Below, in pieces: positions 42,511 through 52,831 of a stretch of 64,000 bases of DNA. The notes below the pieces were generated by a model. The model did no database searches. It was not told the DNA's origin and saw only the letters and a list, made by a program, of their open reading frames with translations. The first letter of the stretch is position 1; every line of letters starts with the position of its first letter. This DNA comes from Melastoma dodecandrum (Eukaryota > Streptophyta > Magnoliopsida > Myrtales > Melastomataceae): NCBI GenBank assembly GCA_029817715.1, contig JARUPY010000397.1, forward strand, positions 1,426,001 through 1,490,000, written 5' to 3'. The translations under genes and the position numbers were made by a program.

Positions 42511-44398
42511 AGGAGGTCCATTTTAAATATTTACTTCCCTTCATTTATTGAATTGAATCAAAGGTGTTTTCTTACATTTTTAACGGTAGTGAAAAAAAAT
42601 CAGAATTTTTTAAAATAATGTTCCGAAGTCGAACTTATACCTGAAAAGGAAGTCGAATTTATAGAGTTCGACTTCTATTTTTTATTATTTATTTATTTTT
42701 TAATTTATTTTAAAAGTTGAACTTATAAAATTCGACTATCTTGAACGAACTTTTTGAAAATCGAATTTTATAAATTCGGCTTTTTATTGGAAAAAGTCGA
42801 AATTATAAAGTTCGATTACGAGAAATTATTTCACGAATTTCGAAACTATTTATCATATTTTATGAATTCTTTTTTCGACTAACCCTATTTGGGAACATAA
42901 CTCTCCAATATAAAGAATAAGATCGACGAATATGTTTTTTTTTTTTTTACAATTAGGTTCTTGTCTAACTCGAGTGATCCAAACTTGGTGTTGCCTTAAA
43001 TCCATTTGTGTTTTATTTGCCACATGGAATCTCTGAGAATTACTTCAAATTCCTTCATTGTTTTTTCGTTCTCTAATTAATGCAGGATTCGTCTTTCATG
43101 ATACATGTGGAATGCTTTTGCTTAAACGAAGTGGATGCCACCGGTGCCAACAAGTACAGGACGAAATATTAAATATCATTTTGTTTTACTAAAAAAAATT
43201 GTGTAGTTGAGGGGTTTGGTTTTGGTTGGGATTCCCCGACCGTACGGGTTCTGATGAAATTCACGTTTTTAGGTCAGGATAAGACAAGCAAACTTTCCTT
43301 ATTACATAAATAAATGGAAGTGGCCCCCGATTATTACCACATGTATTAAACTAGGTTAAGAACTTGACACACCTCAACACGCATTCGACTGAACATGATG
43401 TTAAAAGAATTCGCATTTATGTAAATTTGTCTTTTACCTAAACAGGTTGAAAAACGATACAACAAAACGTGGCCGGCCGCAGATTTTGAGGTTAGAGACG
43501 TTTTCAAGTCTCCATAATCCTTTTACTTTACAATAAATATTTTTATTTATATACTATTGCTTATTTTAGGTAAAATATACTTTGCGAAACAGGAGCTTCT
43601 TAGTTAACAATTGTTACATATTTAATTAGTTATACTTCAGTTATTTCATCATTGGCGACTAAACTGATAACTCTTAGAAATATAATTCCTGATGTAATAA
43701 ATTATTTAAATTATTTTTATTATCTGAAACCGTTGTATTATGTATTGTTTTAGTATGAAATAATTATATGTGATAATTTCTTCGTTTATGCTAATTGATT
43801 TTATTAGATGACGAGGAAAAATATTTTAATTGAAGAATGATTTCATAATATTTATTTGACATTTTAATATATTATAATTATTGAACAATTTGACCCACGT
43901 TTACTTTTAAAACATGAACCCGTAAAGCCACTATACGAAACAAAATTAGCGGAATTATATTAATTCCTTTGATTAGAGTGATCAATAGAAAAAAGCCCTT
44001 GATTAGCTGGCTTTGATTATGCCCCACTATAAAAATGGAAACGTTCTTTTAACTAGAAAATTATTGAAATTACTATTACGAACGAGTCGTATATGGATGG
44101 GGGTGCACAAACTTTTGTCATCTCTCAGGTCAATGCCGGCCCTAATAAGACCTCCCCCGGCCTCGTTAGTATTAAAATATTTACCCTAAAAAAAGACATG
44201 TTGATTATGATTCGTTTAAAAGAAAAAGTTATTTTGGTAATATTATTTACCATTTGTCTGAATCCCGGCCCTCTCACTTTCTGATTAGGATTTTCATCGC
44301 CCCCTTCCTATTAACCAAAATCTTCTTATTAGGAAGATCAAGGAGTAGAGGGAAAACACACGAGGTTCCCCCCCCCCCCCCCACACTTCCTACTGCGA
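42511..44398. other. AT-rich intergenic DNA; palindromic words at 42.64-42.83 kb; C run before MIF
   Basis: Four imperfect palindromes of the form GTCGAA-n-TTATAnA-TTCGAC lie near 42650, 42715, 42763 and 42802. The rest to 44.3 kb shows no gene. A run of 15 C (44368-44382) lies 16 bases before the MIF start codon, in its leader. Confidence 0.4.
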
Positions 44399-44653
44399 AT
44401 GAAGAAGGTGGTTGTCCTCAGGAAATATGCTAGGGGCTCCTCAGACGAGGATATCCCAAACCGACCTTCATCGAGGCCTCATTCCTCCAACGTCAACGAC
44501 AACAACGTGAGGTGGGGCGCCTGCCAGAAGAACCACGCCGTGTCCACGGGCGGTCACTCCCTCGACGGGTGCATCCAGTTCGTCCCAGGCTCAGGGTACG
44601 CCTGCGCCTCCTGCGGCTGCCATAGGAACTTCCACAAGAAGGAGGAATCTTGA
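44399..44653 (+). CDS. MIF: Mini zinc finger protein (MIF)
   Basis: A single-exon gene of 84 residues. The ZF-HD zinc finger is present ([20 protein letters not shown], then [16 protein letters not shown]) but no homeodomain follows, which defines the MIF family. MIF proteins pair with ZHD factors through this finger and block their DNA binding or nuclear import; they affect gibberellin, auxin, abscisic acid and meristem termination responses. The N-terminus [15 protein letters not shown] matches the family pattern. The loop between the two halves of the finger ([10 protein letters not shown]) is shorter than in Arabidopsis MIF1, but all Cys and His are kept. It faces a ZHD gene 1.5 kb downstream. 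Confidence 0.88.
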   Translation: MKKVVVLRKYARGSSDEDIPNRPSSRPHSSNVNDNNVRWGACQKNHAVSTGGHSLDGCIQFVPGSGYACASCGCHRNFHKKEES

Positions 44654-46193
44654 TTTACGTTTTCCAGTTTATCTTTTTTTAAAAAAAAAAAAAAGTATTA
44701 TGTGTGCCTAACGAAGGAATCATCAAAGGGTGAAATAATATTATGTCTGGATTAGGAGAATCTCTCGTGATTTGTTTTCCTTATTTCATTTACGATTATT
44801 CCATTGACTAAGGCAAAGAAACTAAAACCAGAGATGAAATTAACCCTAGTAAGTGAAATAAGTTTGGTTAAAAAAGGGGAAAGGAAACAAGAACAGGCTC
44901 ACAAAAGGCCTAATCATGCTGATGAAAACTTTCTTAGGGGCGAATTTAAAATTAAAAAATATGACTCGGAAAACCAGGAAAGTTATTACATCTAAAAAGA
45001 TTAAGAAAAAGCAGCTCCTCCTTTTGCCCTCCCTCTTGTAATAACAAACAACTGTGTTCAATATTTCTCTTCTTCTCCAACGAGTGGATTATCTTACTAA
45101 ACGTTGCTATTCTCGCCCGTCCTCCTATAGAACGTAGGAAGGCGCTGTGTGCGAGTGGCTCCGATTCCGATTACGCGCGCCGGTTCGACGTATTTGTGTT
45201 TGGCTGGAGTACTCTTCGCCCAGGTGGTGTGTTCAGAGCTAGGGTTTAATTTCAAAGTCCCAAGGGGTTTCCTTCATGGGCCCAAACCCAAACATCCAGA
45301 TGGCGCTAGGCCCAAACCCAAATCAAGACATCGCAACCCCCCCCCCCCCAAAGGGAAACCCACACTTCAATTCATCCGTACAGAGTAAGTAAAACATGAC
45401 CCACAAATGAATGATCATGGGAAGGCAGAAAGCATGACATCATCTGAGCAAATCCCCAATTCACACCACAACAAATCAACCCAAAAAGAGGGGAAGTGCA
45501 TTTGCATCATCATCACATGGCTCACACACCATTAGATGGGTTCAATGAACTTGTAAAGCCTTTTCTTGAGTTGTGATGTTTGGGAGGAATACATTTGTAA
45601 TTTTTCCCAAAATTGGGTGAGACAAATTGGGGTTTCTCACCTTTTTCTTCACTCCCCCAAGTGGTGGTGCTGGTGCTGGTGCTGCCTTTTTTTTTGGTGG
45701 TTTCTACTCACATGCCTTGCTTAACCTTCTTATTCATGAATAACTTTTGTGTGACTACAAATTGTTAGTGCCATTCCATTTATGGCTTGACCCCTTTTGT
45801 ATGTTGAATTTTTTTTTTTAATTTAGTCCTACCATACTATTATTTTTCAACAGAGACATCATAACTATGGAAGCTTTACTAGAAAAGGTTCAATCATTGC
45901 CCACCCCAAAAAGCTCCTCTATCTCTCTCTCTTAGTATTTTTGGTCCAAATTAATTTTCCTCCAACAACTCAAAACCCCATCATCTTAAATCCATAGTGT
46001 TTAACAAACATTGAAAAAGAAAAAGGCCAAAGCCAAAGAAAGATGTTACATATGATATCACCGTAGACTTAAAATCAATATTATTTTTCCCTACATTAAT
46101 AATCCCTAAGTTAATCATACTCAAAGGGGTGAGTTGAGTGAGTACACCAGCAAAGAACATCATCAAATTAGATAGATCCGAAGATGTTTAAGA
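44654..46193. other. Spacer between convergent MIF and ZHD genes
   Basis: Holds the 3' untranslated regions of both genes and A/T-rich runs. An open frame near 45149-45388 has no domain and crosses a C run; it is not supported. Confidence 0.4.
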
Positions 46194-47126
46194 TTAGGGA
46201 GAAGATGAGGGCATGTTCGTCCCCTGTCTCCCGCATCCGCCGGTATTGCAGCGGTTGCCGATGTCGTCCTTTGGGAAGTCGCCGATGGCGCCATTGGGGA
46301 CGATACCGACGCCTCCCGTCTTCTTCCCTAGAGTGTTCTTGTTGTTGTGCATCCAGACCTTGAACACGTTCTTGTCTACGCCAATCCCTTGGCAGAACTC
46401 ACGCACGTTCCCTAGCTCGCTCCTCTGCATCCTCCACCCGACCCTCTCAGCGAACTCGAGCATCTTCTCCTTCTGACCGTGGCTGAATTTCGTCCGGAAA
46501 CGCTTCCGCTGCCCGCTTCTGCAACTGGGCGCGTTTCTGGGGGCCGTCGGGAGGCTCATCCCTGGGGAGTAGTATGTTGACGAGATCGGCGGAGGGGAGG
46601 GTGAACCAGGGCTCCGTGGAGGGGCAGCGGCGGCCAGCGGGATGACTGCCACCGGAGGAGGAGGAGGAGGGGGAGGTGGTTGGTGGCGGTTGAGGGGCTG
46701 GAAGTCAATGAGGCGGGTGGGATTTGGCGACGCGGGACGTGGCGGCGGAGTCGGGGCAGGGAGACTGAAGGTGTCTTTGGGGAGGCAGCGGCGGTGGAAG
46801 TTGCGGTGGCAGCCGCAGGCGTCGCAAGTGAGGGACTTGGGGTCGGAAGTGGTGGAGGAATGGGAGGGCATGAACTCCCGGCAGCCGTCGAGGGCATGGC
46901 CCCCCATGGTGGCGGCGTGGTTCTTCATGCATTCCTTGTACGAGACGTCCCGATCGAGGCCGCCCTCGGGGGATCCGAGGCCGCGACGGGGGTGGCGCTT
47001 GAGGACGCCATTGGCGAGGGGTTGGATGCGGGGGACGACGTCGTCGTCGGCGGGGGTGGTGTTGGCTGCGTTAGTACGAGGTTGCTCTGCTGCTTGGGTC
47101 ATAGCAGTTGCCGTGACTACATCCAT
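46194..47126 (-). CDS. ZHD: Zinc finger-homeodomain transcription factor (ZHD)
   Basis: A single-exon gene of 310 residues. The zinc finger dimerisation domain (about 60-118) reads YKECMKNHAATMGGHALDGC, then [15 protein letters not shown] Pro-rich linker follows (runs of P near 150). The homeodomain (about 205-265) reads RFRTKFSHGQKEKMLEFAE, VGWRMQRSELGNVREFCQ and VFKVWMHNNKNTLGKK, with the recognition helix WMHNN intact. The protein should act in the nucleus as homo- or heterodimer on ATTA-type sites, in flower, leaf or shoot development. The ATG at 47126 gives MDVVTATAMTQAAEQ. The nearest relatives are judged to be the AtHB34/AtHB23 (ZHD9/10) group from gene context, not from a tree. Confidence 0.93.
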   Translation of the reverse strand: MDVVTATAMTQAAEQPRTNAANTTPADDDVVPRIQPLANGVLKRHPRRGLGSPEGGLDRDVSYKECMKNHAATMGGHALDGCREFMPSHSSTTSDPKSLTCDACGCHRNFHRRCLPKDTFSLPAPTPPPRPASPNPTRLIDFQPLNRHQPPPPPPPPPVAVIPLAAAAPPRSPGSPSPPPISSTYYSPGMSLPTAPRNAPSCRSGQRKRFRTKFSHGQKEKMLEFAERVGWRMQRSELGNVREFCQGIGVDKNVFKVWMHNNKNTLGKKTGGVGIVPNGAIGDFPKDDIGNRCNTGGCGRQGTNMPSSSP

Positions 47127-50100
47127 TAGGCCAGAAATGAAAATTCCTTTTTATTTTTCATCACATAAAGAAAATTAGGACAAATATATATTTAAATAAA
47201 ATAAAAATTTTATTGGAAAATGTTTGATTGATTTAGGAGGGAGAAATAACCAAGAGGGAGAGTTGGATTCTTTTCGCGGGCATTTTATTCTTTAGATTTT
47301 CCACATTTCTTGATATAATTTTTTATTTATAATTTTTTTTTAAAAAAATTTATTATTTAAAATCTCATGGATTGGCATAATCAAATAAACACCCAAACAC
47401 AAACGTACCGTTAAGATATAATTAGGAAATTAGTAGGATAAGTTAGTGTATTTATGTTTAGGAATCAAAGAGAAAGGAAAAGGGAGGAGAAAGAGGAGGA
47501 GGAGTCAATTTTAGTGTCAGAATGAGCTGAGCTGACCACATGTTGGGGTCCCCTCCCGCCCTCTCTACTTACTTGTCCTCTCTCTCTCTTTTTTTTTTTT
47601 TATTTTGTAGTATGATTTAAGGGTCGTAACGACAGAAGATATATTGCTTGAGTTCATGAAATAAATAAAAATAAGTAGGAAAAGCGAGCGAGTCCTCCTC
47701 CTTCCGCCGGAAATAACTCCCAACTTTTTTAAGTCCGTAATTAACAGGATCTGGCTACATTATTTGTTTAAAAATTTGTCATAAAAAATATGTATAATTT
47801 GCGGATAAAATTATTTGTAAAAATCTGAATGAAAGGCGCACGTAACTGCTACGCGGCATTATATATATTTTCGTTGTTTTCAATAAAGTTTTTCATTATT
47901 TAAAAGATATGCAAAATTATTTATAATCAAGTTATCCTAACTTTGTTCGATTTCAGTTGCACTTACGGTTACTATAATTTCAGCTGCTTTACGACTTTGG
48001 CTACCTTCGAGATTGAAACAGTTTTATCGTATTTTTGAAACCTTTTTGTTTTCTTTTCTGAACTTGCGATCGAAAGAAACGTCATCACTCACTCAAAGGA
48101 TGAAAATTTTCCATATACATATACAAGATAAATCTTAGGTTTGAGAGTTTCGTTAGGCCAAGAACGAAAAGAGTGTGTTCCTATTCTATGCACTCTGAAA
48201 AGTCCTGTTTCCTTTTCCTTTGGCTTAGTTTTGGTCCATCTCTCTGTCTGTTCCAACAAACACCATTTAATGTTCCCTTTTACTTACTGCAATTTTTAAC
48301 TCGGTCAAAAATGATCGTGTCTTTCTGTCACGGGGGACGACGCCCACGCCCACGAAATTATTTACTTGATAGTGTGAGTTCTACCCCCTCCATGAGTATA
48401 CGTTGCGACTGTCCTGAATGTACCCCAAAACCAGATGCATTAATCACACCCACCATGCTTACATTAATATTTTATCATAATTTGCTGTGGACCGTAAACC
48501 GTACATGTCTCGAATTCAAAGGCTCTGACCAATAATAATAATAATAATAATAATAGGCAAAATCTTCAAGAGATTTTTTTCTTGAGTTCTCGGAAGACCG
48601 ACCGTTTGAACGAGTCGAGTGAAATCAACCATGTCCTTTCTTTCTTGAAAGGAAAAGGTAAAATATGAAGAAAAAAAAAACTTTCTTTTACTGTGAACTA
48701 ACTTAACTATTTCAGACCCACGAATTTCACTGTGTACAATTTCTTTTAAAGGAAATGGCAAATCCCCTGATTATTTTGGCTTCCCTGGTTTGGTTTGGGA
48801 CCACCCCGTTTTCCCTTTCCCTAAATAAATAAATCCAGGGTAACTGTCCAGCTCTAGAGCTTTAGCGGAGCTTCGACATAATCTTGTCTGTGAGTTGCAT
48901 GTTATTGCGGCAGCAGCTAAAGAGATGTATTGAATTTGAGTTGGATAAAAGTTTTAAATCAAGCAAAAAAATTCTTAATTATAAAACTTTTAAATCAAGC
49001 CAAAAAAATTCTTAATTATTGTGTGTCCACACGTAGGATTTTATTATAATAAAATAAAAAGCCAATTGATTTAAGTAAGAAAAAAAATATTTTAAGGTTC
49101 GAGACAGAAATTTTTTGTGGTCGAGCGCGGACGGAGGGGAGAGGTTGTGGGCAGGAGTTGGTGGGGGGAGGACGTCGGCAGAGAGGCGAACATGACGGGA
49201 GGCGAACGCCCGGGGGCGGGGAGAGACGAACAGGATGGAGTTAGTCGGGCAAGGAAGTCGGACGGGATGGACTGACGAGGAGTGATCGGACGAAGGCCGT
49301 CGACGGGGGTGGGAAAAGGATGAATGGAACGATGAGTTTGGGTTTGGTCGGGAAAAATTTAAAATTAGGGCAAATTTTGATATTAATTTGATAAAAATTT
49401 AAAATTAGGGCAAAGTATGATTAATTAATTAAGAAAAACGATGACATTGACGGCATTGTTCGTCACGTCAACGCTAAGTAAGATTTCGTTAGGGGTTATT
49501 ATTGACGGATGATGATTTTGATGTAACGTTATAATTTTTACTTTTTAAAATTTAGGATATATCGAAAAAATTGACAAAAGTTTGAGATATATTTATTAAT
49601 TTGGTTTTTATAAATTAATTATATTTATGTCTTTAAATGTAAATACAAAATTAATTGATTAGATAATCAGTCAATCAATCATGAAACAACGAGCCCTTTT
49701 TGTACGCACGACCGAACTCACTCCGTCAAATAAAGCTCCCGGAAGAGAGGACGAACATTTCTAGAAGAATACGTGAAAGAAATCGTTTGTTTATAATCTT
49801 CGTTTTTCTTTTCGTTTAAAAAGGAGAGAAGTTATTTGGAACAGTGTGTGGGGCTTGAGAATGGGAGGGGATTCCTTTTAAGACAAGAAACATCTTTCCA
49901 TCACTTTCTGTAATAAAAAAGAAATCAAAAATCACTCCCCTCCTCTGACGTTGCATGATTCATTAAGTTCTTGACCGGTCAAAAAAATAAAATTTTCGTA
50001 CCCCCCCCCCCCTCTTCCAACCAAACCAATAATTAAAAAAAAGTAGTCCTTTCAGAACATAAAATTATTGCCCCTCTTTCAAATACAGGCATACGACCTT

Positions 50101-50173
50101 TCCCATTTATTAAAATATTTATAAACCATAATACGGATTACCAGATATTTCCTTATTTTGGGTTAGGACTCAC
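47127..50173. other. Intergenic DNA with an (AAT)n microsatellite
   Basis: The first kilobase upstream of ZHD should hold its promoter, including a long CT run (47578-47600). No gene is supported. An (AAT)n repeat sits at about 48531-48556. A GC-rich patch near 49130-49320 has no coding signal. Confidence 0.4.
48531..48556 (+). repeat. (AAT)n microsatellite
   Basis: About eight to nine uninterrupted AAT triplets. Confidence 0.8.
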
Positions 50174-50611
50174 TTAGACATGGGTTATCGGGTAAGTCTC
50201 GTATCGGATGGCGCAGTCCTTGAGATGTACCTGAGCTCCGACCCCGTGTTTGCTGCACTCTCGGAAGAGCAGTTCCCTGGCCCACTGCATACAGTAGGTA
50301 CAATCATCCCTCGACAGACCAGCGGAGCAAAAGCCCAGCCCGTAGAGTAGACCGTGCGGTTCGCCAAACCAGTCCTTTAGGGTCGCCTTGGCTGCGGCGA
50401 GGAAACCCACAGAGAATGGGGTCTTGTCAACTATGCTGTTGACGATGGCTTTCGGCAGGAATTTCTCGGCCGAGAAGACCGAAAACAAGTTCCCGTTGCA
50501 TGTTATCGACTTGAAAGTCGTGTCGGCTGTTGCCTGATTCCCTGTAACCAGAAAACTGATTGCAAAAAATATAGCAAATATAAAAGGAGGTTGGCCTAGG
50601 CGTTTGGTCAT
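50174..50611 (-). CDS. Secreted single-domain Gnk2/DUF26 cysteine-rich protein
   Basis: A single-exon gene of 145 residues. A hydrophobic signal peptide (FIFAIFFAISFLVTG) is followed by one Gnk2-homologous (DUF26, stress-antifungal) domain: ITCNGNLFSVF, then CSAGLSRDDCTYC, which gives the C-X8-C-X2-C signature, then ELLFRECSKHGVGAQVHLKD and CAIRYETYPI. There is no kinase or second domain, so it resembles ginkbilobin-type secreted proteins and not receptor kinases or plasmodesmata proteins. Members can bind mannose and inhibit fungi. Role here is inferred only from the family. Confidence 0.85.
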   Translation of the reverse strand: MTKRLGQPPFIFAIFFAISFLVTGNQATADTTFKSITCNGNLFSVFSAEKFLPKAIVNSIVDKTPFSVGFLAAAKATLKDWFGEPHGLLYGLGFCSAGLSRDDCTYCMQWARELLFRECSKHGVGAQVHLKDCAIRYETYPITHV

Positions 50612-51535
50612 TCTTCTCGATCTTTGTCTGTGTTTCGAGACTAGATAACCGATAAAACACGGGACAAGCTTTATATAGACGGAGAAGTTACTTGTACAGA
50701 CAGACGATCGATCCTAAAACTTTGTGCGCGCTCGAGCGGCATAGATGACGTCTCAAGCCAGCAAACTGGGGTTAAATTGTCTCTTCCCATCGTTTTCAAC
50801 GTGTAAATTATCTTTCCTAATTTATAATGTTGATAAGTCAAATGGAGATGAAAGACAAGTAGTTTCGCGATCCTTTTTCACGTGAACATTTAGCGGAGGT
50901 AACAATGGCGGTCGAGACAAACCCTTGATGGAGCATGGGGACGAAAGGGCAGCGACAAAGCTGAAAGCATTATCAAATTTCTCGGAAATGATTCCTGGCC
51001 TTCGAAACTGCGAAATCAACAGCCAATGCCTCATTTATTTTCGTTCTCGCGTGCACTCACCACCTTAAGATTACCATCCTTTTTCTCGGCTCTTTTAACA
51101 ACTACAGAATGGTTGATCAAACTTTAACCCGTGGCTCGATTATTTCGTATTGAAATAACAAGGTCGATTAGTCGCAAGCGTACTGTGGTTTCTCGAAATC
51201 ATTAAAGACATATAATTTTAGGTTTTTAGGTATAAGAAACACCTTGATTGATTTTATATGGTAAGCGACCTAAGGGATGGGCAGCAACTTTTATGTACAT
51301 GTAATCATAATGGATGTCAGAGGAACTCCCGTGAACATAGGTGTATCCGTCATAACACGTTTATCGCAATGTTTTTTATTGTTTTCTCATTTTTTGCCGA
51401 TGAAAATTATGTCCGGTAACAGTTTTTGCTCGTAGTTTGGTAATATATGGTAATTAACAGTTTTTCCTGAGCTCAAACAAGTAAAAAAATACACCAACTC
51501 AAATTATATCTAGGGTCTTATTTTAGGTTCAAAGA
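50612..51535. other. Intergenic DNA
   Basis: Upstream of the Gnk2 gene; a TATATAG-like word on the minus strand near 50672 could be its TATA box. No gene is seen. Confidence 0.35.
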
Positions 51536-51539
51536 TCTG

Positions 51540-52620
51540 GGAGAGATTAGATATTTTTTTGGGTTTGGAAGTTGCAAGGTAAGCATCAGGAACTGTGCTT
51601 TCTTAAAGGAAGTATGCACTTGAGTTGTTAGAAGAACGTAAGCTGTTGGGGACAAAACCAGCTGCAGTTCTCTATGGTCTCAGGACATAAGCTGTCTAGA
51701 GAAGGTGTGAAACCTTGAAAAATCCTTTTCTTTACAGAAGATTGGTCGGTAGATTAATATATCTAACATTGAGTAGAGCAGATCTAATGTATTCGTTGCA
51801 AATGTTATCTCAGTTCATGGAAAAACCCACTTCTATACATTTTGAAATTGCTTTACAAGTTATGAGATATGTGAAGAAAGCACCAGGGCAGGGTTTGTTC
51901 TTTAGCTCTAGAGTTTCAAATGAGCTGGAGGCATATTGTGATAGTGATGGAGGAAGTTGTCCAAATACAAGAAAATCGTTGACCGGATCTTTGGTTTCTT
52001 GAAAATCTAAGAAGCAATCTTTAGTGTCAATGAGTTATGCTAAAGTAGAGTATAGAGCCTTGGGAGTCTCTACACGTGAGATTGTATGGTTGATTGCTCT
52101 ATTGAAAGATTGCAGGATTGATGTGAAGAAACCAGTCACGCTTTTTTGTAACAATCAATCAGCTATATAACTTACCAATAATTCAGTATTTCATGAAAGA
52201 ACCAAACGTCTGGAGATGGATTATAAGAGATAAGGTGCAAGAGGAAGTGATTAAGCTGCAGTTTGTTCCTTCAAAACAACAAGTAGTAGATTTTTTCACT
52301 AAAGGTTTTGCAAGACCTCGATTCAATTGGTTGCTGAGCAAGATGTGTTTGAATAATATATAGGAACATCTTGAGGGGAGCGTAAAAAGGAAGAGTTGCA
52401 TGAAGGAGGTGAGCAAGGTGATGTAGAAGAGAGGAACTGATCATGCAGAAGAAGGAAGTTGAGCGTTGATAACATTGTACAAGAAATAGTTTTTGTATGA
52501 CATATGGGTTGGACATGTAAAGAGGCTATTGGCTCACAGGCTTGATATAAATAGAATTGGAACTTAATGAAAGAGGCTGGTTACGGCAGTTAGACATTTC
52601 CTCCTCTTCCTCCTCTGTTT
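51540..52620 (+). mobile_element. Old copia fragment: end of reverse transcriptase, RNase H and start of 3' LTR
   Basis: Degenerate copia text on the plus strand: GLEVAR near 51568, YRRLVGRLIYLTLSRADLMY near 51735, APGQGLFFSS near 51880, AYCDSD near 51928, VEYRALGVSTREIVWL near 52047, LFCNNQSAI near 52142 and FHERTKRLEMDYK near 52190. Stops and shifts interrupt it. A polypurine-like TTGAGGGGAG at 52371-52380 marks the border to its 3' LTR. That LTR is cut at 52621 by the younger element and appears to continue from 57459. Confidence 0.75.
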
Positions 52621-52625
52621 CGTCC
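52621..52625. repeat. Target-site duplication, left copy (CGTCC)
   Basis: Repeated exactly at 57459-57463. Confidence 0.85.
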
Positions 52626-52822
52626 TGTAAAGAAACAGATAATGGAAAACGAATTCCCTTTCTTTCATTAATTCATCTGTACAACGATATGGCCTATTTG
52701 TACAAGAAGAGAAAATAAAAATCTTTCCTATTCTAACGCCCAGAATCATGGAAGGAATAAAACTGAAAAATAAAACTTCCTATTTTAATGCCTGGAATGG
52801 TGGCGGATATCCATCCGTAATA
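52626..52822 (-). repeat. LTR (3' in element orientation)
   Basis: Plus-strand ends TGTAAAGAAAC and ATCCGTAATA. In element orientation it starts TATTACGG and ends TTTACA, so the usual TG start is replaced by TA. Sequence equals 57262-57458 by eye. Confidence 0.93.
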
Positions 52823-52831
52823 CTCCCCCTC
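52823..52831 (-). promoter_or_regulatory. Polypurine tract
   Basis: On the minus strand GAGGGGGAG directly precedes the 3' LTR and overlaps the stop codon region of the polyprotein. Confidence 0.8.

Noticed and set aside
45149..45388. 79-codon frame between MIF and ZHD
   Set aside because: Crosses a C homopolymer, has no domain and lies in the shared 3' region of two convergent genes.
46642..47178. Plus-strand Gly/Arg-rich frames over the ZHD gene
   Set aside because: Shadows of the Pro-rich linker of ZHD on the other strand.
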